Made by a program: the position numbers and the translations under genes
The notes under the pieces: generated by a model
Told to the model about the DNA's origin: nothing
The model's input: only the letters and a program-made list of their open reading frames with translations
Database searches by the model: none
Shown: piece by piece, positions 45,422 through 55,904 of the stretch
Position numbering within the stretch: position 1 is the first letter of the stretch
Layout: each line of letters opens with the position of its first letter
DNA from: Globomyces pollinis-pini
Taxonomy: Eukaryota; Chytridiomycota; Chytridiomycetes; Rhizophydiales; Globomycetaceae
Direction: 5' to 3'
Assembly (NCBI GenBank): GCA_025399215.1
Contig: MU621095.1
Coordinates: forward strand, 114,645-178,644
Length of the DNA: 64,000 nucleotides

Positions 45422-45426
45422 AAATT

Positions 45427-45497
45427 TGCAATGACGGGGAATCGAACCCCGGACGCACGCTTGGAAGGCGTGCATGTTGCCTCTACACCATCATTGC
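45427..45497 (-). tRNA. tRNA-Gly(UCC)
   Basis: On the minus strand the body starts GCAATGATGGTGTAGAGG, with acceptor GCAATGA/TCATTGC. The anticodon loop CTTCCAA gives TCC, and the T arm is CGGGG-TTCGATT-CCCCG. It lies only five bases from tRNA-Glu in the same orientation, so the two may be transcribed as neighbours or as one unit. Confidence 0.95.
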
Positions 45498-46051
45498 TGT
45501 GAGAAAAGTTCTATTTTCACGGCCCTATACTGACTCCATATTTCACCTCGACACTACATTTCACCTCCGCTCCACTCTGGTATTATATCTATCAAAAGCT
45601 TTTAGTTCTTAATTTAAAAACAAGATCGGGTAAGTTTGCTAAAATATTACGTAATAGATAACCGATCTTATTTTAGTACTATAAAGTTTCCATCAGCTTT
45701 TCCATCAAGCTGATTGTTGAAGTAAGAGAAAGATATTGAACCATCTATTTCCATGAGGATGAACAGTGTCCCAAGATGAATAGGTACCGTTTCTACTATC
45801 TACTGCATGTTGGTAAATACTACCTTTATAAAAATTCGAGACAACCTCAACTTACAGAAGAATGACCTCAATATGCTAAGAATTAAAGCGATTATTGAGT
45901 GAGTCAAAGTGACAGGAATTCATCATTTTGGTTGGGGTTCTTGACTTGGCTTCTCCCATGAAACTCATGAGCCATTTCATTTTTTAGTTAACTTCTTGAG
46001 CCCCATGATGAGTATATAATTAGCCTCCCTTCCATCTTAAGTTTCCAGAAT
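45498..46051. other. Intergenic upstream of the p22phox-like gene
   Basis: About 550 bp without a supported gene. AGTATATAATTAG, a TATA-like element, lies 40 bp before the ATG at 46052. An imperfect inverted repeat TTTCCATCAGCTTTTCCATC/ATCAAGCTGA occurs near 45700. Confidence 0.5.
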
Positions 46052-46408
46052 ATGTCGGATTTCAAATTTATGTGGCAGCCCTGGGCAAACCTGCAGAGTT
46101 GGACAGCAGGAATATTCCTGATGATGGGAGGAATAATTGGTCTATTTTACCCAAAAACTTACCTGATTATCAATAGTGTCAATTTAGCACTTAGTGTATT
46201 GATTGTCGCCGTGGAACATAAAATTGTCAGTATTCCTGGTATGACTACCAATTTCTACCTTTGGGCATTGATTCTTGCACTTGCAACTGGTGCGGGAATG
46301 ATATCAGCACCTTCTCAACCCGGAGCCTTTTGTTTGGCATGTGCAGTGTTAACTTATATTAAAGCTGCAACAAACGGTGAGGATGGAAATCCAAAACCAA
46401 AGAAGTAG
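46052..46408 (+). CDS. p22phox/NoxD-like small membrane protein
   Basis: An intronless 118-residue protein with three or four membrane segments: AGIFLMMGGIIGLFY, YLIINSVNLALSVLIVAV, FYLWALILALATGAGMI and CLACAVLTYIKAA. The start WANLQSWTAGIFLMMGGIIG and the end (FYLWA, then FCLACAVLTYI and GNPKPKK) follow the p22phox layout in order, namely a WAN start, a GG in the first helix and a Pro/Lys tail. In fungi such a protein (NoxD/PRO41) partners the NADPH oxidase NoxA. No Nox gene is in the window. The similarity is modest and the call tentative. Confidence 0.5.
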   Translation: MSDFKFMWQPWANLQSWTAGIFLMMGGIIGLFYPKTYLIINSVNLALSVLIVAVEHKIVSIPGMTTNFYLWALILALATGAGMISAPSQPGAFCLACAVLTYIKAATNGEDGNPKPKK

Positions 46409-46477
46409 TGAATATTTAGATACTGTAATTAATATACTGATATTTTTATCAACCAATTCAACTCTTATTTATTAAAT

Positions 46478-47792
46478 TAAGCGGTAGGACTGATTTTCAT
46501 AAGTTGTGCTGATATTAGATGGAGTACAGTAGTTACCTGTTGCTTGATGCGCGTCATGACAAAAGAAATTATTGAATGGAACCTCCTTTCTAGCTAATAC
46601 TTTCAGAATTTCTACGTATTATACTATTTGAACTACCTTGACCAAGAAATCCTACAAGATAGTTAATTCTTCCATGTTCAAGTTACCCCCAACTATAGCA
46701 CAAACTGGTGAAAGTTCAATCCCTTGCCTCTTTGTCAAAGATCTAACATAAGCAACTTTATATTACAGGACATATTCCTCAGTAACAAAAATCGGATCGA
46801 CCTCAGCTTTTTTCAAGTACTCCAGTCGATGTCGATTAAGCTATATATAAGCATACATGATTGATTACATCTGCACGATCTTTCTCTACGTTAGGGTATC
46901 GATTGTGTATCAACCAGAAACTCCAAATGACTAAAAAGAGATCAAAACTTTACGATATACTATTCAGTGCAAAAAAGAGTGGATTGGCAGATTTAGACCA
47001 TTTGCGTCCTGATCTTCCTTGCAATAAAGGCATACCAAACTTCATCTCAAGAACGCCTTTTAAAGGATAATACTCAATTGTACGTTCCACCTTTTCCACG
47101 GACATACCTAATGATCCAGTCTTTTTTACTTCCTGAGTGAACGTGTGTTTGTGTAAATCCGAAAATATATATGATTGCATTCCCATTGTAGATGAACCTA
47201 ACATTTACTTGAATTCCATCATCTTACACCAAAATAGAATGCCATTTTTATGGCATATGTCATTCACCTTAAGCTACCAATAGTTAATTTAATAGCTTAT
47301 ACTAATAGATTAGGTGTGGAATTGATCATGCAAACAATATCAAACTTTTGGAAGTATTCTACAGACTTTTTGGACACTGATTCCTTTCATTAATAATTAG
47401 TAAATACTTTGTCAGAGTGGATGTCGACTCTTGGATTCAACATTTTTAATCTTGGCAATATAGATTCAGCGATGTTCTTCCCAATATCTGACTTCCTCAA
47501 CAGAAACTGACACCCAAGATCAACTTCACGAACAACAGCATCATCTAGGACGGTAATATGCCCTACCCCAGCCAAAACAATATTTTTTAGTGTCTCATTA
47601 GTCAATCCAGTAACTCCAACTATCAATATTTTAGAACGTTGCATTCGTTCTTCTCGTTAATTGATCATAAATACCTTGAGCTTCCATACCCCATAACCGA
47701 ATTTGTCTATCATATAGTTTAACATCATCAACAGTGATTGACATCAATGGTTTTTTGCCAGTCTTTTCCAATGGTTCTCCAGCTCTTTTCAT
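46478..47792 (-). CDS. AOS1: SUMO-activating enzyme subunit AOS1/SAE1
   Basis: Several exons with short introns. The start is ITVDDVKLYDRQIRLWGMEA, then a 25-nt intron, QERMQRSKILIVGVTGLTNE and AGVGHITVLDDAVVREVDLG, the ThiF-like adenylation fold. Later exons give GMQSYIFSDLHKHTFTQEV and ELSPVCAIVGGN. The end reads EILKVLARKEVPFNNFFCHD and, after an intron, QLMKISPTA. The LYDRQIRLWG start and SYIFSDLH motif identify AOS1/SAE1, which with UBA2 activates SUMO in the nucleus. Some exon joins between 46600 and 46900 are uncertain. Confidence 0.88.
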
Positions 47793-48059
47793 TGTACAAT
47801 TATCCTAGAAGAGAAAATTTCAACTGGATTGAAATCTTGGGTTTGTCCAGAAGACAAATGACAAAGTTCTCTTGTAATAATAATCCTGCAACTGTATAGT
47901 AAATGTTAGCGATTATAAGGCAATTTTTATATTCTCAAAATGCTTGTATTGATGGACTCATTCATAAGTTGATGTCAATCGAAACCAGTCACGTATTGTA
48001 TTCTCCAGCTTAATGAGTCTATTCAAATTGCTGTACAATTTTTTTTAACTTCAACAACA
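47793..48059. other. Divergent promoter of AOS1 and ASNSD1
   Basis: About 270 bp shared upstream region of AOS1 (minus) and ASNSD1 (plus). It is AT-rich and no motif was identified. Confidence 0.4.
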
Positions 48060-49889
48060 ATGTGTGGAATCATTTTCAGTAGTAAAAAGGTTGAACCAGA
48101 GTTGATAGAAGTAAATAGCAGAAGAGGGCCTGATTCCCATCAATTTGTTTCCATTGGCAATGGCTATCTACATGGATTTGTATTAAATTTAAGAAATGAA
48201 ACACAAATTCAACCTTATGTTGTGAACAACCATGCTATAGCTTTCAATGGGGAGATATATACTGTAACGCTGTTCAATATCTAACACTTTCCAGTTAAAC
48301 GACACTGAAAATGATACCACATACATTGGAAATAAACTATCACTAGTTAATACCAACGACGAGATTATTCAGACCATATCAGAAATTAACGGCGAATGGG
48401 CAATGATATATTATAGAGTATTTATACAGTTGTATTCAACATACAGGCGGATTCCAACTATTTATATTTTGGACGAGATTTTTTGGGCAGACGGTCATTA
48501 ATGTGGCATTTACCAACATCAGAAGATGATTGCTTTCAATTGTCCTCTGTGTCTGATGGATCGCATAGTGTAGATGGATACTGGGAAGAAGTACCCACGG
48601 AAGGTATCTATCGTGTTGATTTAGACAAACCCTTTCCAGTATGAATTAAAAAATTAATTCCTAGAATGATATTGAACTATTCAAGTGGAATGAAGGTGTA
48701 GCTGTAAGGTTACACGTTTAACTCTAGTCATGTCTGGATGTCACTCTAAATTCGATTGTTTTGGACGAGAATGATATGAATCCTGTGGTAGATTGCGATC
48801 AATTTCCTTTGCAAGAAACTCAATTAAAGCAAGATTCCATAACATCTTTGAAAGAAACGTTGTCTGAGGCAGTTCGTTGTCGTGTTACATCAATACCCGA
48901 AATGTACAGTTTACTTATAATTAATTATAGTGAAGGAAATCCACGTCTGGGGATACTATTTTCAGGCTTGATTTCAAACATTTAACCATTTAGGTGGTTT
49001 AGATTGCATGGTTTTAGCAGCGTTAGCCCATTCACATTTGCCAGTCAGTGAGCCTATTGACCTTTTAAATGTTTCTTTTGAAAACCCGAGGTCTTTAAAA
49101 TCCAAATCCAAATCCCCTAATGTTCAATTTGATCCCTATTCTGTTCCAGATAGACTTACTGGTAAATTGGGTGCAGAGGAATTACAAACGCTCTATCCAT
49201 CACGTAGATGGAATTTTGTCGAAATTAATGTGCCTTATGAAGATGCAATGGCGAAACGACAACATATAGTTGATCTGATGAAACCACTTTCTACTGTAAT
49301 GGATTTGGTAACCATATTTTGATCTTACATAAGAGTATTGCAATTGCGTTTTGGTTTGCATCAAGAGGAATTGGTAATCCTTCTAAAATTAAACCAAGGA
49401 CATATATCACGCGATGAAGAAACTGTTCCCTACAAATCTTCTGCAAAAGTGTTACTGAGTGGCCTTGGGGCTGACGAACAGGTCAGCTGAATCATTAAAC
49501 TAATTATTCAGTTGGGTGGATACAGTCGTCATCGATCAGCATATGAAAAAAGAGGTTGGCAGGGATTGGTAGATGAACTGTCGCTCGATGTGAGTCGAAT
49601 ATCCACAAGAAATTTGGGAAGAGATGATCGTATTATCAGCGATCACGGAAAGGAAGTTAGGTTCCCTTTCCTTGACCAAGCAGTCATCCAATTGCTATCT
49701 TCACTACCTGTTCATATCAAGACTGATCCTCGATATATTAGAGCTCTTGGAGATAAAATGCTATTAAGGCAAGTTGCATTAACATTGGGATTAGAAAGAG
49801 CAGCTATAGAACCAAAGAGAGCGGTGCAATTTGGTGCTAGAACGGCAAAAATGGAGCTAGGAAGACAAAAAGGCCATGAAGCACTTTAA
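48060..49889 (+). CDS. ASNSD1: Asparagine synthetase domain-containing protein 1 homologue
   Basis: An N-terminal class II glutamine amidotransferase domain starts MCGIIFSSKKVEPE with Cys2 and includes RRGPDSH and AFNGEIYT. The C-terminal synthetase-like domain contains LGILFSGGLDCMVLAALAHS, PSRRWNFVEINVPYEDAMAK, VLLSGLGADEQLGGYSRHR and DHGKEVRFPFLDQAVIQLL. The SGGLD PP-loop is split by a 28-nt intron that begins GC rather than GT. The domain order and the RHRSAYEKRGW stretch fit ASNSD1, a conserved protein of unclear enzymatic role. About 540 residues from eight or so exons. Confidence 0.88.
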
Positions 49890-49965
49890 ATATAATTGAA
49901 ATTAAAAGATGTTTATTTTTGAAGATATCAGTTCGTTCTTGACCTTTTTGATTCTCTTGGGGTAT

Positions 49966-51225
49966 TCAGAGCACCGGCGGGGCGTTTCTAAGATCAACTA
50001 CAAAACTGATTACTATTGGTTTCCCAGTGGTGGCATCTATTTCAATGGAATCTCTTAAAATTTTGGCATTTCTTACTTCAGCAGTCAAACGTTCCTCTTG
50101 CTTCCGCGCTTCAATCAACAAAGCCGTGCTATTTAGCAGAAGGTCGTGCATTTCTATAACAGTCGATGTTGGCATTTGAATAGGACCTATTCTATTTAGA
50201 TTTCTAAGTAGTTACTGATGCCAAATTCATCCAAACAGGCCTTTAGCTTCAATTGATAACTGGGCTTATAACATGCCAGTCTATTTGAGAGAAGATAAAT
50301 AGGTGATGTTGGCATTTCTGGTTTTGGAATCAAATCTAAAAATAAGATTTTTTGTTGAAAACCTTCAAGATTGTCCTTTTTGTTTCTTGATAATGCTCCC
50401 TTTCTTCTCTTTAAACTGATTGATTTTTCGGTCAATGATGCTGTAGCATCTTTGTTATGTGATACCATTTTATACAATAAATCACGTTCTCTGCTCCAAC
50501 ATTCTCGTCTTGCTTGATACATTTGTATTTCATGATACAATAACTCCTCTTCCTTTTCCAATTAGTTGCAAATATATGTACCAAAAGTTGTTCTGGTGTT
50601 CTGCTCAACAGTTTGTTTATGTGTTCCTTCCTTAGTTTCTCTTTGCTCTCTACAAATGTATAGCCAGCTGAATACTATTAGCGATTGGTGAATCAGATAC
50701 CTAATTTTTCATCCTTCATTCCAGTTTTAACTGCAGCGAGTTTTTTGCAAACTTGGTAATATCGAGCTTTTATATCCTACTTTTAGAAATGTTATTTACT
50801 TCCATAGAACGCTGAATGGGCTGGTCATAACGATCCATAATAATTGGGAATCTCAAATTATACTCTGAGCATAGATGAAATAAGTAGTCTGTTTCTTCCT
50901 TTGACCAATTAGGATCTGAGTATCAAAATAATAGATCATAAATACTTGATAAATATGTATTGTATTCTTCTTCAGAGTATTCTAATTTAAAGGTTTCCAA
51001 GATGGATGAGTCAACGACAGAACCTTCCTTAACCCATGAGTGTAAGTTACAATGAGGCAGCACTTGTTTCCATTCCCATTTTGCAACCTTTTCCTTTGAT
51101 TGATTTCTATAGTCCCTTGTCAATTGTAATGGAGCTAATTCTCCATTAACCAAAAACATTTGGAAGAGAGTGAAATGTTTGTATGATTTTTCCAGTGTGA
51201 TTTTTCTTTCAAGATTGGATTTATT
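49966..51225 (-). CDS. SWC4: SWC4/DMAP1 (SWR1/NuA4 subunit)
   Basis: The protein reads SYKHFTLFQMFLVNGELAPL, WEWKQVLPHCNLHSWVKEGS, EYSEEEYNTYLSSDPNWSKE and EETDYLFHLCSEYNLRFPII, then MDRYDQP with RRDIKARYYQVCKKL. This is the DMAP1 SANT-like domain, followed by the coiled coil EEELLYHEIQMYQARRECWS and the conserved C-terminal MPTSTVIEMHDLLLNSTALL. It is a shared subunit of the SWR1 and NuA4 chromatin complexes. The first exon upstream of the splice site at 51225 was not found, so the start is not fixed. Length otherwise fits. Confidence 0.85.
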
Positions 51226-51722
51226 CTGAATTGTTTTCTTTAGTTTTTAGGCTTGTTATTGATTCCGAAATTTTGTTTCCTTTAGATTTGCTTTGTGTCG
51301 AAGACGCTTTTGGTCGGTTGGTTAAATTTCAGAATCAGGTACAATTAAGTGGTGGGAAACTCAATTGCAGGACAATATATTAACTATACTGATGACATAT
51401 TGGATTAGGATAAATAATTAAGACCGATATTTACACGCTTTTAACGATCCACCATTCGATTTAAACCTGTATTGCAATAATAATATTTTGATAAACATCA
51501 AAGACGGTTAAGAATAGAGAGGTAGGAATGGATCCCAAGATTGAAGTATAGTGAGTGTAGTGGTGAATGTCAAAACACATCGTTTGTATAAACATTTCCT
51601 ATAAAATTTCTTTAGTTTTTATAAGCATTTCTAATAGAATTCCCTTTAAATTGTTATTGGATTTTGTAAATTTATTGTTGGATTCTTCATTTCATTTTCC
51701 ATCTTTCTCTTTGTTTTTTTAA

Positions 51723-53169
51723 ATGAACACTTGGTTACATGCCCTGATGAAGCAATACAATATTCCATTAGAGTCCTATTCAGAGTTGAAATCTATTCTA
51801 ACTAACAAAACCACTGACGCTGCTGAAAAATGTGAATTATTATTGGAATATTTGAACGAGTTTATTCAGTTGAACTCAATAGAAAGCTTTGTACGGTTAA
51901 CACTGGATACCTTGGATAGAAAATCAATCGAATCCTTGCTGAATCCTGAAAAATATTCACAAGAGTTAGGTGTTAAGCTGAAGAAGTCAAAGAAGGAATT
52001 ACCTGATACGAAATCACTACAAGATACCATCGAACAACATATCAAATCATTAAATTTAACTGAAGATGACGATGAAAATGATCAAATAGAAACTTTGGAT
52101 TACAATGCTTTGACTCCAATTCAATTGTTACAGTCTCTATTTACTGACATATCTCAAAACGAAATTGAACAGGCTTTAGAATTTCATAATTATAACATCG
52201 AGAGTACCATGGATACACTGTTTAACCAAGATGAATCTGCTTTGGAAGAGGAACAGCAACCTTCTAAACAAGTGTGTCGTCATTTTCTACTTGGTCAATG
52301 CTACAGAGCCGATTGCTGGTTTTCTCATGATCCTGACGCATTACTTTGCAAATTTTGGTTGCGTGGTCGATGCTACAAAGGCGATGAATGTGAATTTTCT
52401 CATGGACAAGCATTAGAACAGATAGTGGTTCCTCAAAAACCCATCCCAGAAATTCAACAAAGACCACCTGCAATGGATGATTTCCCAGCATTAGGGTCTG
52501 TAGCCAAAAAGAAGTTTGATTTCTTGGCACCTACAACCCCATACACTGATATGGTCAAGAAAGCACCTGTGGCACCCACAAAGCTAGAGCAGGCTTACAA
52601 TACTCAACAGTCCTCCAAAGCTGTGAAGGATATCCATACCAAGTGGGTAAGCACAGGTCAACAGTTGTCAAACACGTATATGAATCATCGATCAGAAGCT
52701 ATAGATGCAGCATTAACCAGAAACAAACTATTTCAGAGGTATCATATAATATTGGTTTAATCTTAGAGCAACTGAAGCATATTTGAGTGGTAATAAGGCT
52801 GCGGCTAGGGCTTTATCTTTGCAAGCACATCAAATAAATAATCAAGTCTCGTACCTTCATCATGAAGCTGCTACAAAAATCTTTCAAGAAAGGAACAAGC
52901 ATTTATACTCGACAAATGGAGATCCAGTCATAGATTTGCATGGATTACACCCAGACGAAGCTATAGATTTGTTAGATGATACTCTGTCTACATTAAGGGC
53001 TAAGAGGCATAAAGGAAGGGTAGTTATTATTACTGGTACAGGTCATCATTCAAGGGGTGTTAGCAAAGTACTGCCGATTGTTCGAAGTCATTTAACTAGA
53101 GGTGGATGGAAACCTAAGGATGGTACATTAGCAGATGGAAGAGGAGGAATGTTGTTGATCAATATATAG
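51723..53169 (+). CDS. CCCH zinc-finger, CUE and Smr domain protein
   Basis: Two exons with a 28-nt intron after RNKLFQR give about 470 residues. A helical N-terminus is followed by a CUE domain near residues 130-165 (TPIQLLQSLFTDISQNEIEQ, ALEFHNYNIESTMDTLF). Two CCCH fingers follow (CRHFLLGQCYRADCWFSH and CKFWLRGRCYKGDECEFSH). The C-terminal Smr domain has DLHGLHPDEAIDLLDD and IITGTGHHSRG, with the LHGL and GTGxHS motifs. It probably senses ubiquitin on ribosomes and cuts or handles mRNA in no-go decay; that role is inferred from the domain mix. Confidence 0.88.
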
Positions 53170-53254
53170 TTAAGATTAAATCTCTTTTGATATATATTTT
53201 TTATGAGTACCTCCTATGAAAGTCTTTTTGGTGACTTTACCTTTTTAAAAAACA

Positions 53255-55308
53255 ATGACTTCACCTCAGTCATTTCCAATTGATAGCGTTGAAGATCTTG
53301 GCGAGCATATATATGATCCTTTCAATATTTGTCGAATCCCTTTACGTCCAAGAGTTGAATCGAACCAAAAAGTAATACTCTGCCATGATATGATGAACGG
53401 ATATCATCAAGACGCAGAAATCCAAGGTGGTGAGAGAACAGAAACCATTTATTCATTTCAGTATTGGCAATTTGTTGATATCTTTATATACTTTTCTCAT
53501 CATCGGTTCACTATTCCACCAGTCAATTGGACAATAGCATGTCATCGAAATGGAGTGAAATGTCTAGGAACATTTATAGTCGAATGGCAAAATGGATTGC
53601 CTGATCTTCTTAGATTGATCTATGGTCCAAATTATGATGAACAATTACCAAGTACCCAACGTGATTTTGATCCATATTATGCAAACAAAATGATTGAGAT
53701 AACAGAATTTTATGGTTTTGATGGGTGGTTAATCAATGTTGAATCAATTATACCATCTGCTATCCATGCAATAGTTTTGAAAAGATTCTTGGATTACTTG
53801 ACTAAGACAATCCATGTGAAAAAACCAGGGAGCTTAATTATTTGGTATGATTCTGTTATATATACTGGTCAATTAAGATGGCAAGACCAGTTGAATGTAA
53901 AAAACAAGGTAAATACGTTTTTGGTTCTGATAAATCAGATGTTTTTTGACGTAACTGATGCAATCTTTGTGAATTACACCTGGAATCCTGCTAAACTACA
54001 GGAGAGCCGTGATTTCGCTAACAACAGAAAAGATCAGGTTTTTACTGGCATTGACGTATGGGGCAGGAACACTTTTGGAGGTGGTGGATTCAACACACAT
54101 AAGGCACTGAGAGAAATATCAAAGGTTAATCTTCAGATAGCCATCTTTGCACCCGGATGGACGTTTGAATCATTGGGTAAAGAGCACTTTGCTATAAATG
54201 AACGGCGGTTTTGGTGTGATACAAATCAAGATATTCCCATTCTCCCAGGGGAAGATCAATCTACTGCAATTGATCTAAAAGGTAATTGCCACCATTAATA
54301 ACGATAGATATCGGCTGTGTATCTCAGTATATTGACCTTAAGGCAGGTGCTGGCATCACTAACTTTCATTCCAACTTCAACCAAGGGTTTGGAAGCAAAT
54401 ATTTCATCCATGGAGAGGTTTAAAATTTATTAATAATGTATTAGCTGGTATCAAATATTCCATGGCACCATCTTGCACAGCAAAATATTCCACTTAGTTA
54501 TCCTGTTGTTAAACCAAACCTTTCGGTAGTTAAAAATTCACTGATAAAGAACCCGTCAGACTCTTGGGTGGATCTGGAACTCCAAGGCCATGACAGTTAC
54601 CTTGGCGGCTCGAGTATAGCTGTTACATCAGCTCAAAATTGCTCAACTGCGGAACTAATATGTATACCATTATACAAAGTAAACATTTGCACCAATAAGA
54701 ATTCTAAGTTTCGCTTGATATACAAGCAGGTTAAAGGAGCTGTACTATTGGGTTTGTATTGGAAAACCAACGACAATCTAGCCCACATTAAATTTGCGAC
54801 TGGTGAAAAAATTGACCATAATTGGATGCAGATAGAATCAACTGTTAGCAGCAGCGGATTCTTAACGGAAATTGGTATTGCTGTGGGATCCTTTTCAAGA
54901 ATACCTTCTGATTGTATTAAATTACCCTTGGACTGCCAAGAAGTGGATATTCCACCATTTGAAGTTCAAAATTGTGACAGTTTTGAATACTTGCTAGGTT
55001 CTATCACCATTTACGACTATATTCCAACTATCCATAACATCACTGGAAAGTTGGTGGTTGAAAGGGGCGAACCGAAAATTCAAAACGAACTGATCTCAGT
55101 TACATTAAATTGGGCATCATTGGAATTGAACGTTACAGAGAAGTTAGATATGCGACTAATTTATATTGACTCTGTCTTTATTGGTGCGTCTTTTAACAAC
55201 ATTTACGTCGCTAATGTTTCTCAAGGAGTTAAAACAATTGAAATCCGATTGTATAATGAACTCTCTTTCTTTGTGGGCAAGATCGTAGATACAATTACAC
55301 TTAATTAA
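53255..55308 (+). CDS. Cytosolic endo-beta-N-acetylglucosaminidase, GH85
   Basis: About 660 residues. The GH85 barrel includes ILCHDMMNGYHQDAEIQGGE, YSFQYWQFVDIFIYFSHHRF, NGVKCLGTFIVEW, the catalytic FDGWLINVES with Asn and Glu, IIWYDSVIYTGQLRWQDQLN, FVNYTW and VFTGIDVWGRNTFGGGG. The beta-rich C-terminal part follows after two introns (FHSNFNQGFGSKYFIHGE, LVSNIPWHHLAQQNIPLSYP). There is no signal peptide, so it should act in the cytosol on free N-glycans. A 30-nt stretch near 53909-53938 has GT/AG ends and no stop, so it may be an unneeded intron or an insert in the protein. Confidence 0.92.
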
Positions 55309-55375
55309 CGTGCATCACATTATAATAAATCATGTAATATTAACGTGCATCACATTATAATAAATCATGTAATAT
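55306..55375 (+). repeat. 35-bp perfect tandem duplication at the ENGase stop
   Basis: The 35 bases at 55306-55340, starting with the TAA stop codon of the ENGase gene and containing ATAATAAATCATG, are repeated exactly at 55341-55375. The duplication doubles an AATAAA polyadenylation-like signal. Confidence 0.85.
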
Positions 55376-55904
55376 TTTTTAAAATATCAAGAGACTTTGA
55401 TTGGTTAACTGTACAATTGTTAGTTACCTGAAATGGTCGAGGATTGCATAATCACACTCGCAATTATATAATGACAGATTTGTACTGTCTTTGTTGAGAT
55501 ACAGATTAGATAAGGGCCTACGACGTGCTCATGTGTGAAAAAGGTGATCAAGTCATATAACATTTATCACAGGTATACTATGTGGAGGATAGGTATTGAA
55601 TATAGACGGGTACATGATATATAGGATTTAAGTAAAAATCAATAAGAAAATAACCGTGAATTCAAACACTCCGAGAACAACACTTTGATCAATTGAGTCC
55701 CTAAGAAAGTGATCGATATGCAATAGCAATCGAGAGCAGGATGGGATAGTTTTCGCGTTCAATACTGATACGATTAATCTAACGAGGTACGACTAAGCAG
55801 CACTCATTAGACAAGGATGATCGAATGAATTATTGTTCCATCGCGTGTCGTTTTTGTGTTCTGTTAGTTTGGTCATGGTGGCTTGCCTTTATTTCCTTTA
55901 CTCA
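55376..55904. other. Intergenic upstream of ELL
   Basis: About 530 bp without a supported gene. AT-rich, with no repeat or motif of note. Confidence 0.5.
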
